DNA of 64,000 nt from Coniferiporia sulphurascens (taxonomy: Eukaryota > Basidiomycota > Agaricomycetes > Hymenochaetales > Hymenochaetaceae), in assembly GCA_002794785.1 (NCBI GenBank), contig NBBA01000006.1, positions 1,550,001 to 1,614,000 on the forward strand, in the 5' to 3' direction. Positions 54,601 through 63,510 of this stretch are shown piece after piece. Position numbers and translations under genes: made by a program. Positions within the stretch are counted from its first letter, which is position 1, and every line of letters starts with the position of its first letter. The notes under the pieces were generated by a model that was not told where the DNA came from, ran no database searches, and saw nothing but the letters and a program-made list of their open reading frames with translations.

Positions 54601-56108
54601 ATTCTAACGTCCTTCCCGTCCTCACATACAGATTCCAACTTTGGTACACCAGTATTCGACAAAAATCCAAATTACTACACATGACCGTCGCACAGAATCA
54701 AACTCTATGCCTTCTTACCGGAACATTCAAAACAACGCCATCTCACACTTTACACCGCATCGCGCACGTTCTTCCTATCCCAATTCTCCTCAATAAATAT
54801 AATCAATCCACCGCACTTCGTCTTAACAGTCTACCTCTCAATTCCCAACTTCTTAATCACCTTCCACCATCTTGGCCTCACCTTCCTACTTCCAAACCGC
54901 CCATCACCTCTCGTCATAAATCATCGTCAGCAAAACCAAAAACTCAACTTCACCGTCTCGCTTTTCTTGCCGATCCTCGAATGGAACACATTAATCCTTA
55001 TCTTGCTCATCTGTCTCAACATTTACCAAGTAATCCATCACAATATCATTATCAATCCCTTTCTTACAATCTCGAGCCCGGCATTTCCCCTCTAGACCGT
55101 AAAAACAAACAAAAAAATCGTATTCTCACTCTTCATGATTCATTATCAAAAAACATTCACAATCTTTTAGTTTACACAGACAGTTCAAAAACTTACAAAA
55201 ACAATCATTCCGTCACCATATCTGCTTTCGTTATTTATCATCAATCTCAAATCGTTGATCTTGGTCATTTTTATTGTTCTCCTTCTGGTTCTTCATATGA
55301 CGCCGAAATGTACGCCCTCGCTAAATGTACCAAACGTATCACTCTCTTCAGACAACGACATATTCTTTCTTCATCTCATATTCATAACATTCATTTTTTC
55401 TCGGACTCATTGTCTTGCATTCCTTCTATCATTGATTTATCCCCACACGCTGCACAAATCTCTTCCAAAATCTTTAGACAATTTTCCGACTCCTTCACTT
55501 CCAATACGTGACATCACATTCATCTTCATTGGTCTCCTGGACATCTTGACATCCCAGGCAATGTCATCGCCGACAAACTTACTCATTTCTCTCCAATTGG
55601 TCGACCCTTCCTCCTAAAAACTTACACCAGGGAAAAAGAAAACATCAACATCAACGCGACTACATCCTGGGTTAATCTCATTCGAAACACCAAAAATATT
55701 GCGGACTCAGCATCATTTAACACATTACCCACAGTCCCAACATACAAACTATCACAATTTTGGAAATGTTTCTATTACCCTTGAGATATCTCATCACGGA
55801 TGTTCCATGCTATTACCGGCCACGGCCACTTTGGAGATTACTATCGGTGCTTTGTACCCACTGTACCCATGTCGTGCCCTTGTGGCGAACCAATTCAAAC
55901 TCACGACCATATAATTCGGCATTGTCAGCTGCTAAAATTCGCTTGCGTACAAGCATTTGGGAATGTCATCCCTCCACCAGACCACATCTTATTCACTAAA
56001 GAAAGCTATCTTCAAAAATTCGCGTCGTTCATTAATTCCTCCAATGCATTTACAAAACAATTCACAGTTCACAACCCAATTCCACCATCACAATTTTTCC
56101 CTCCTTGA
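51605..56108 (+). pseudogene. LINE ORF2 (APE endonuclease, RT, RNase H, zinc finger), broken
   Basis: From ATG 51605: endonuclease motifs LRILQLNVAKS, ILALQEP, CVMGDFNLYHSEW, DSIIDLTL and SSDHIPI. A solo LTR (53006-53557) splits the ORF before the RT; the frame continues NISYTYIKWVNS. RT shows IILIPKP, SYRPITLLECMGKILEK, LTIDIKGYFDNV, SIPQGSPISPILS and the catalytic YVDD (54210-54221). RNase H shows LLVYTDSSKT, YDAEMYAL, HFFSDSL and HLHWSPGH. The end has CPCGEPIQTHDHIIRHC. A one-base loss lies near 53837. In-frame TGA codons at 54564, 55509 and about 55783 each stand where CGA fits. Confidence 0.9.
53006..53557 (-). mobile_element. Solo LTR of the TGTTAC family, copy 6 (in LINE ORF2)
   Basis: 552 bp, minus orientation, duplication TTTCT at 53001-53005 and 53558-53562. 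Inserted between the endonuclease and RT parts of ORF2. Confidence 0.92.
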
Positions 56109-56332
56109 GCTATCGTTAATAACTTCAGAATCACACACATCTTACCAAACTTGCCTTAAAACCAGACACTTTATATCTTGTTAATCTCCTCTTGCATGTC
56201 ACCTCATTTGGTCTCATATCCGCGTCTTTTACAATGTAATGTAGCGGTATATAAATGCAGAATTAAAAATAAAATAAAAAATGTGCCACAGGAAGTGTCG
56301 GTAATGTCCGCGTGCTAATGGACCAACCGTGT

Positions 56333-56345
56333 GAACGAAACCAAC
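56333..56345 (-). promoter_or_regulatory. Conserved family motif TTCACACGGTTGG, I12 promoter
   Basis: Exact match on the minus strand. In the empty site it would lie about 155 bp from the I12 ATG; the LINE has moved it nearly 8 kb away. Confidence 0.6.
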
Positions 56346-56413
56346 TACGTAATGATAAAAATCCTTTTTTAGGAAGACGGAGAACTAGCGGTCCTTGCCG
56401 CACTTTTTTCTGT

Positions 56414-56760
56414 TCAGGGGGTTGGACTTTCATATCTGCTGTGCAAGTACATCATCTTCCTTATAATCTTCAGCCTCATCCGGGTCGTAATACGTACAGG
56501 TAGCGTCATATTTGTCGGGAAGTTACGAGAATTGAACGGTCCCCACTGGCAGCCAATGTCCTCCTCGCCATCTCCCTTTCTTTCGTCAGACGCATACCAT
56601 CTCGATCCACGTCTCATCCGAAATGCGACCCCATTCTTGGCAATATCTTCCTCGCTAGTGAAAAAAGCTTTAAAGTACGCACATTACTCTCGTGGAAAGC
56701 GAGTATGACGCGCATCTCCAGCATATCATTGGCATGATGTACTGCGCATGTACGTTGTCC
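56414..56760 (-). pseudogene. Decayed family copy upstream of I12
   Basis: Minus strand reads MRRGSRWYASDERKGDGEED, matching the MKRGPRWYAYSEFDEGDEVD block, then a broken tail shared with 19700-19850. N-terminal domain is barely traceable. Confidence 0.5.
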
Positions 56761-57269
56761 TTTGAGATTCAAGATCTAGACTAACTGCTACTACTATGTA
56801 GTATATGATTGAGCCCCGAGCCCAAGCAGCCTTCGTCATATATATACTCCGATGATGTCCGGGAACAGCGTCTGATGTTTGGCCCAAAAGCTAGACATTC
56901 TCTAGGGACCAATTTGGCCATTTACTATGATTTGTGTAATGCCGTAGCGCCGGCGTAAGCGCTGGAGAAGGTAGACTTGATCGCGTTGATACGACGCCAA
57001 TCATTTTTTCTTTAGGATCGGCGTAGGTTCTTCAAGTTCTTCCTCACCAGTCTGAATTTCTAAAAGATTAGATTCGAGCAGGTATGAATTTCAAATACAA
57101 ATTTGAGAGCAAGGGAGTTGAATTGACCCAAATGCAAGGATTGTCACCTCCCGGCGGCCGGACACGGCTAATCCCGGCCGACTCTGGCCGTTTACCGAAA
57201 TAATCTAATTTCGCCGCGGTTAGAAACTCCGAGACGAGGGCCCCTCGATTGCTTCAAGCCCACATTACA
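56761..57269. other. No gene recognised
   Basis: Contains words also seen at 21630-21680 (GGTGAGGAAGAAC..., inverted) and GGCCGGACACGGCTAATCCCG, an inverted match to 45530-45570. No coding potential was identified. Confidence 0.35.
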
Positions 57270-57645
57270 TTAGGTCAGGAGTCCAGCTTCACATCCTGCC
57301 CTGGTTGGTGCTGTCAACTCTGAATCGCTAGACACGCTGCGGCTGTCCTCACAAACAACCTGCGTACGAATCACCATGCAGCACTCATCGAAGGCTCTTG
57401 TACTCTCTATTGTCTGCAATTTCGAAACCACATCGGTTGTTGGAACGCCTTCTCTCAAAGTTCTCCATATCAAACTCGGATTCCCAGGCTGCTACCGCCA
57501 GGCACCGATTCTACACGCATGTGAACTTGAAACCGGGGCTGGCATCCGATGTCCCCAGACTCAACTCTGAGATAATATACTTTCTGTCGACGCAAGGGCG
57601 AAAGAGCAAGGGAGAGGACATTCTGGACTTCTTCAGATGAAGGAT
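57270..57645 (+). pseudogene. Fragment of an unknown gene, inverted copy of 45008-45320
   Basis: Plus strand reads HVNLKPGLASDVPRLNSEII then YFLSTQGRKSKGEDILDFFR and a stop. It shares about 0.5 kb with the 45-kb copy. The protein family is not recognised. Confidence 0.5.
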
Positions 57646-57659
57646 ATGTGGAATCTCAA

Positions 57660-58875
57660 TGTCTAGTCCCCTGACGAGCTACTCGAGTTACCAGCGGTCG
57701 TCGCCCCAGACTACGATGGCGCCCCTTCCACTGACAGGCTGTTTCCTCTCGTGCGTTCATCAATACTCACTGTGCACCCTCGCTTGTCGGAAATTCCGCA
57801 AGAACGTTGCACAATACATACCTCTTCGGCGACCAGCTCTGGGAAAAGGCCAGCGTGGCGTCCTACGCTCACGTCATTGCCAACGGCACACACTGCGCCG
57901 AGATCGATGTCTGGCCGAGCAAGAATGGATCAGGCCGATCGTTGCGCATGGTTGGACGTTCACGCAACACATTCCGTTCAGGGACATGTCCACGACGATT
58001 AATGCTGCGATCGGATCCAAGGACAACCGGCCTCTGTTTGTAATCCCGGAGTACAACGTCAGCGTGGACGGCCAGGTCGAACTGAGCTAGTGGAGATAGT
58101 GACAGGGTCGTGGGGTGGGCGGTTTGTCGTGAGCGCGATTGAGAATGTGGATGACAATTATATGGAACGGGAGAATTAAAGGTGAGGATCGTGATGATGG
58201 TGCGTCTCCTTGTGCATGGCTAGGAGTGTTAGCTAACATGCCACAGGTTGAATATTACCCACCGGATTCTGAAGCTGAAGAAGCCGAGGACCTAGCTTTG
58301 GAAGAAGAGCCAGCTTCCGAGAGAATCAAGATATCTGAAGAGCTGTTTCAGTTGGGAATCTACACACGCATCATGAGGCCCAAGAAGGGTTGGGTGAACC
58401 AAGGTAGCCTCAACATTCCCTTACTAGCGCGTATATTCCTCATCTCACGAAAGCGCAGGATTCGAACTACCGCACATCTTAATTAGCAGGGCTTCGACTG
58501 TAGCGTGTAGATCAACGAGGTGCTCTTCGCTGGCGTGGCTGGCTGGGTGCCCAAACCGCTCGATATGCTTGGCATGCAGAGTGAGGTCGGGAAAGTCAGG
58601 CTTTCGGGCTGGATGGTTGTACGTTTCTCGTTCTGCTGCGTTTCTACTGCAAATTGTAGTGGCTGAACATTATGGGTTTTAAGTACCGCATGTGAAGGGT
58701 GAAGATGACTTTCATGTCTGCGTCCGTTATACCTTTATCATGCTTGCAGGTGATGAGGAGTGGAGGTCCATGCTCGTACACTGCAAGAAGGTCCCTGAGA
58801 CAGGCGCGGATGCGATGTTCAGCGAGAGTTACGTGTGGACATTCGATTCTGATGAGCTAGCTTTTACGCGGTGTG
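57660..58875 (+). pseudogene. PI-specific phospholipase C gene fragment (X, partial Y, C2)
   Basis: Phospholipase C hydrolyses PIP2 in signalling. Order of readable pieces: PDELLELPAVVAPDYDG; LHNTYLFGDQLWEKASVASY (X-box start with catalytic His); HCAEIDVWPSKNGSG; PIVAHGWTFTQHIPFRDM with the second catalytic His; PLFVIPEYNVSVDGQVEL; an acidic X-Y linker; ISEELFQLGIYTRIMRPKKG (Y start); VNEVLFAGVAGWVPKPLDML-like sequence; and C2-like GDEEWRSMLVHCKKVPETGA and SYVWTFDSDELAFTR. The frame shifts inside the X box (near 57940) and after QVEL (near 58087). The PH/EF-hand N-terminus is missing. Some breaks could be introns, but the one inside SGPIVAHGW has no splice sites, so I call it a pseudogene. 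Confidence 0.7.
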
Positions 58876-59253
58876 TTACTTCTCTACTATGGATCGTCTT
58901 ACTTTTCCGTCACGGCTTCTGGCCATTTCTCTTGTGGCTGGCTGCTCTTCCTGCCCGCCCCCTTCTGGTCCCCTTTCCAGGCCAGGCTCTTTCTTTTCTG
59001 TCCTCCCCTCTGTTCCGAGTTTAGGCTTTTTCTTCTCTGGTTCCTTCCCCTCGGCTTTTGCCTCTTCTGCTTTTACAGTCTCCTCCACTCTATTAGGTTC
59101 CCCAATTCCTAGTTGTTCAGTCACAGACTTCGTACTTGGGGGCTTCAATGGGAGAAACCTCCAACTCGTCTGCGGCAGGGCCCGGTACACCGCGTCAAGT
59201 CCCCTCTCAAGCGCAAATGCTGGGTTAGATATGGACGCGGTCCAGTTATACAT
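58876..59253 (-). CDS. Unknown open frame with Lys/Glu-rich end, possible gene fragment
   Basis: Minus-strand ORF of 125 codons reading YNWTASISNPAFALERGLDA, then SWRFLPLKPPSTKS and a Lys/Glu/Pro-rich segment. It lies just beyond the kinase fragment and may be its 3' neighbour or part of it. No domain is recognised. It abuts the truncated end of the phospholipase remnant on the other strand. Confidence 0.3.
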   Translation of the reverse strand: MYNWTASISNPAFALERGLDAVYRALPQTSWRFLPLKPPSTKSVTEQLGIGEPNRVEETVKAEEAKAEGKEPEKKKPKLGTEGRTEKKEPGLERGPEGGGQEEQPATREMARSRDGKVRRSIVEK

Positions 59254-59610
59254 TAGCTCCTGTTGTACTTCGCCCGTGGAGAACTATTATCCAGTATTAA
59301 AATGCCAATATATATTCGACGACATCTTTTTGAAGATGAGGGACTGACCTCAAGGCACACGCATGCTAAGTCGTAAACGTCACTCATAGTGACTGGTAGT
59401 GATGTGCACAGACTCGCCTCCGAGTCGGTCATTGGAGTCACCCACGTCGAGGAGTTCAGGTAGTTGCCCCAGTCCTACAGAATGGCGTCCGAAAATACTC
59501 GCTTGTGATTTAACTACCCGCGCGAGGCCATAATCCGTTATATGTGGTAGTATTAGGTTTTCGTCGAGGAAGATATTGGCCTGGTCCTGGAGCTCGATCA
59601 CGGTCGCACC
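59254..59610 (-). pseudogene. Protein kinase domain fragment, second copy
   Basis: Reads DQANIFLDENLILPHITDYG, then LARVVKSQASIFGRHS, and after a frameshift SDVYDLACVCLE, which fits subdomain IX (SDVYAFACVCLE). Homologous to 44636-44865. Without an ATP-binding lobe it cannot be active. Confidence 0.6.
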
Positions 59611-59619
59611 CCTAAAATA

Positions 59620-60085
59620 GTACGTTTGATGATATGCATTTACTTGGACAGTACAAACGCGTTTTCAGGAGCCACTACAGACCAACAAGGTGTCATGAAG
59701 CTTCAGGTTGTTATCTGAGTGGGGCTACTTAGACGTACACTAGACAAATGTTATAATACTAGTACTGTAAGCCAAAAAAGTCGCAATGTTTATTGACTTG
59801 AATCGCTACCACAAGATTTCAGAGAAAGAACAGGAAGCGTTTCATACAGATCAAGGAACTTACTCAGCCAGGCGAGAGGGAAAGGATTAAATGATGAGAT
59901 GTACTTGAACGCGTCAAACTCATATGTTGACATGCCAGCTCATAATTCTGATGATACGGGGAGAAAAACAATTAATATCATAGGTGGATGGTATACATTG
60001 TGATTTCAAAGCAGGTCATAGCGCGTGAAAAGAATATATGGATCTGTGGCGGGCACAGAAAACACGCATTGGACAAGACAGTAAA
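59620..60085 (-). repeat. V-type 3' flank repeat
   Basis: Inverted relative to 44033-44560, parallel to 63120-63510 (CCAGGCGAGAGGGAAAGGATTAAA, AAGCAGGTCATAGCGCG). Confidence 0.6.
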
Positions 60086-60694
60086 CTAGACTTCTACGTT
60101 CGCCATACGGTCCTCGATGGACTCTGTCTCCGTATCCGAGACGTCCTGCGAGTCACATCCATCGCTTTCATTGTCTTCGTCTTCGGTGACGCCGTCAAGA
60201 ACCCTGAAAAAACCTTTAGAGCGTAGGTTTTCTTCCAAACTAATGGTGGCCGGCGTATCCCACGTCATGGGTTCATCGTCGCTTGATTCCACCTCTTCAC
60301 TGGCTCCGTCCTCCCTACACGCATACCACCTTGGACCACGACGCATTCCCAGAGCCTTCCCGACCTCGACAATTTCCGCCCTCGTAAAGCGCAGACCCTT
60401 TGTACTGCGTCCTCCGTGGCTCTCGTGGAACGCAAGGACGATGCGATCATCTTGAGTATAGGCTATCCAAGTTTTAACTGCTGGGCCAACGGTCCTGCGA
60501 ATGTAGGAAACAACTGCTACGCAGACGATCTCAGGCCGACGGGAAACTATGTTGTATTTGATGGCGGCTTCGCGAACGACCTTCCACTTGAGATTGTATC
60601 CGAGAACCCAGGACATAATGGGCACACAACTGAGGTGAACCATATAATATGAATCAAATACGAATAACTTGAAAGATACGTAGCGCGTACTCAC
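60086..60694 (-). CDS. V/I-family protein, copy V13
   Basis: Unknown function. UTR intron donor GTGAGT at 60694 and acceptor CAG at 60630 (65 bp); ATG at 60616; 176 aa. Opens MSWVLGYNLKWKVVREAAIK; RRTVGPAVKTWIAY, DRIVLAFHESHGGRS, MRRGPRWYACREDGASEE, DDEPMTWDTPATISL and an acidic tail with DSQDVSDTETE are present. Frame intact, promoter motif intact at the usual distance, so this is among the best candidates for an expressed member. It is nearly identical to V15 downstream. Confidence 0.78.
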   Translation of the reverse strand: MSTRYVSFKLFVFDSYYMVHLSCVPIMSWVLGYNLKWKVVREAAIKYNIVSRRPEIVCVAVVSYIRRTVGPAVKTWIAYTQDDRIVLAFHESHGGRSTKGLRFTRAEIVEVGKALGMRRGPRWYACREDGASEEVESSDDEPMTWDTPATISLEENLRSKGFFRVLDGVTEDEDNESDGCDSQDVSDTETESIEDRMANVEV

Positions 60695-60741
60695 AAATTG
60701 TACTGCCCAAAATCGCCGTCACAAGGATATGTACTAATATT

Positions 60742-60754
60742 CCAACCGTGTGAA
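60742..60754 (-). promoter_or_regulatory. Conserved family motif TTCACACGGTTGG, V13 promoter
   Basis: Exact match, 48 bp before the intron donor on the minus strand. Confidence 0.65.
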
Positions 60755-60839
60755 AACCACCAAACATTCGCAAGTACAACATCGTCTTTGGAAATGCACA
60801 GTATTTGGAACACTAAGAGCTATAGTTTCATTTTTCCAT

Positions 60840-61335
60840 ACAATTAATCACTGTAGGATTTCGTTTCCGGGTCTCCCTCCTCCTCGTCATCATCGTCGTC
60901 GTCGTCGCTGCCATAATTCATAGGGAGGCCGTTCAGAAGTCGGTTTTCTCGGTAGCTATTGGTGGCTGTAGCACCCCTACACTTCCTCTCCCAATCGCTC
61001 GATCTGACCTTCTCGCCTGAATCTTTTTTTTCGGCACGAATACCACCTTGGAGCATGTCACATTCCTAACGCTTTCGCAATCTCGACAATCCCAGTCCTT
61101 GTAAAGCGCAAGTCCTTCAGACCGCGCCCTCCACACACTTGTGGAAGGCGGGTAGTACGACGATACTATCGTAGGCAGTAGCAAAATCTATCCGGACTTT
61201 GATCTCCGGCCGCATATTTTCCAAATGTAATTTACGATCATGAGGGTGACAAGCTCGGGGCGTAAGGCAAACAATTGGTATTTGATGGCGGCTTCGCAGA
61301 CGACCAAGGCATAATGCCAGAGAGAATTTCAATTT
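60840..61335 (-). pseudogene. V/I-family copy V14, decayed
   Basis: Sister of V2 (18290-18848): WERKCRGATATNSYRENR and LLNGLPMNYGSDDDDDDD. The N-terminal part is frame-broken in the same way. It lies directly upstream of V13, as V2 lies upstream of V3. Confidence 0.65.
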
Positions 61336-62600
61336 GGGGCGAAGCTTGCATTATAGCTTACAGTTTGACACGTCAATTAGTTCAAAACAGGCACAGAAGA
61401 AGCGGCGGAAGGAATAAAGTCCAAAGAGGGTAATGGAGAAAATAGTTACAAATATGGACCAACAAATCGCAAGATCTAGAGTCCCGAACTTCCGAAGAGG
61501 CTAAGAATTTTATGTTCGCTTATGCCCATCCCATCCCTGTTTAATCTATCGGTTTGGAAATAACTATATTACCCGAAGTAAAATGTTTTTGCTTTCAGCG
61601 GACACAGCGGCTTGATAAAAAGCAGTACTAACATGAGGAGAGTGCATGTTTTTAACTGTTCATCGGCCCTTTCCAGCAATCAACGATCTCATCGGATCCG
61701 GGCCTCGAGATTAAAGCATGCCAGGAAGCTTTCGCGAAGTCCATCAGAAAATTATTTTTTGGCTAGCTACCTCTAGCATCGGATAATAAGAGAGGCCAAC
61801 CCCATTCCTTCATGAACATCGCCTCCCACAGTCCTTGATCCGCTTATTCGCACAAATATACAGATCCTTGCCTGAGATATACATGGCACGTGTGCCTATT
61901 TTGAGGGGGCCGCACAAAAAAAAACTATGACAGGAAACCAGCGGAAATAGTTACCTGGTCCGACCTTGAACTCGAGGCGGATTATTGACGGACTTGCATT
62001 AGTTTATGTTAAACCATACCGCCATAGGTGCGCTTTCGTCGTGCACTCATTTCCTAGTGTTGAATCACCTCCGAATCTCTGGCCAGATGCCTTTCGTCTA
62101 TCATTTTAACTAACTTTATGACATTCCAACGACCAACCGGTTGCTATTGTATTTCGATAAGTGTCTCTAGCCATTTTAGACCATGAATGGCTGTTTACTC
62201 AAGCCTCAATCAGAAAGCGTTTAGTCACCAACGACGGGTGATGGCCCTGTGAGTTATCCCAGTTTTACGCACCCCGGCTCCCTCTCAGGAAAAGGTTGTC
62301 GATGAGCCCCTTGTACTTTATGCGCCACGTGCCGGAGAGACGAGTCATCCGATCCAAAGGGTCCGCATTTTCAAAAGAACAACCACGTTGACGATGGTAG
62401 CGGTGGCTCGGACTCGGCCATGCAGCCCGTGCTCGAATCAGATATGGCTATATGGACACAGGGGGCGGGTGTGTAGCGAAGGTCAAAATACAGTCATGAG
62501 CGCTGTTTATTGCTATCTTCGTTTGTCACACTGGCATTTGTATACTTCTTCCTTTATCATGTTGCTTCGGAATTGCCATTGTGTAACATTTCTCACTAAG
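61336..62600 (-). repeat. Dispersed R unit, minus-oriented
   Basis: Longest R copy. Inverted match to 17020-18290 through the decayed-copy junction: TTTGCTTTCAGCGGACACAGC, AAAAAGCAGTACTAACATGAGG, CACAGTCCTTGATCCGCTTATTC, TGGCATTTGTATAC. Non-coding. Confidence 0.65.
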
Positions 62601-63119
62601 AGTCTTCTACTCTCTAGCATTAATTCCCGGATTCCGGGTTGCCTTTTTTTGAATGACTAAAATTGCTAATCAGCGAACTGCGCTGTGGCGTCCTGGTGCT
62701 CGATTACGGGGTCGCACTGTATTAATTTATAAATTCAATGGCGTGCAATACGGTGAACCCATGCGGCACTAGAGTAATATAGCTAATTGCTAAAACAGCA
62801 TGAGGCACGCTTATCGGTGAATTTCGGAGGCAGGTGTCACGCATGCGGTGGCCAACACTGGCAGTCTTCACACATGGCACGGGAAATGCCATCTGTGCCA
62901 TTGAAATGATGCATGTGGTTGAGACAGAAGACTTCGAATTTCTCTCTTTCACAAAGAGCATTCCGCATTTTCCACCCCTACGACATGCCTCAATCCATCA
63001 GACTGAATGTCATTTCCCGCGTCGTGACAAGTCCTACGAATGATGATATGGATTCAGTTGCACAGTTCAAACGTGCTTCGAGGGCTAAGGGACTAACAAG
63101 TGCCACACAAGCTTGAGGT
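62601..63119. other. No gene recognised
   Basis: A minus-strand frame at 62722-62961 contains several Cys (CVKTASVGHRMRDTC) but no domain I can name. Otherwise nothing is visible. Confidence 0.3.
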
Positions 63120-63510
63120 CGTTATCTGAGTGGGGCCACATAGACGTACACTCGACAAATGTTATAATACTGTAAGCTAGAAGGGGCGCAATGTTTATTG
63201 ACTCAGGCTTGAATCGCTACCACAATATTTTAGAGAAGAGTCAGGAAGCGTTTCCGACAGATCTAGATTAAGGAAATTACTCAGCCAGGCGAGAGGGAAA
63301 GGATTAAAGGATGAGTATACTTGAATATTCTTAAACGCGTCAAACTCATACGTTGACATGTCAGCTCATGATTCTGATAATACGGGGAGGAAAGCAACCA
63401 ATATCATAGGTGGATGTGTACATTGTGATTTCAAAGCAGGTCATAGCGCGCGAAAACAATACATGGATCTGCAGCGAGCACGGAAGACACGCAATGGACA
63501 AGACAACAAA
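63120..63510 (-). repeat. V-type 3' flank repeat
   Basis: Parallel to 59620-60085 with high similarity, including AAAGCAGGTCATAGCGCG just after the gene end. Confidence 0.6.

Larger units (their letters stand above)
48489..56279 (+). mobile_element. Near full-length LINE (I/Tad-like, two ORFs plus RNase H), inactivated
   Basis: The 10-bp duplication AATGTGCCAC stands at 48479-48488 and 56280-56289. An A-rich 3' end (AATTAAAAATAAAATAAAA) precedes the right copy. ORF1 encodes a gag-like protein with three CCHC knuckles; ORF2 encodes APE endonuclease, reverse transcriptase, RNase H and a C-terminal zinc finger. Two solo LTRs (48928-49496 and 53006-53557) sit inside it. Several TGA codons and one frameshift disable it. 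Confidence 0.92.

Noticed and set aside
57660..58875. PLC region as an intact multi-exon gene
   Set aside because: A frame change inside the conserved X box lacks splice sites and the N-terminal domains are absent.
62722..62961. Cys-containing minus ORF as a zinc-finger gene
   Set aside because: Spacing of Cys/His fits no known finger and the frame has no support from flanks or copies.
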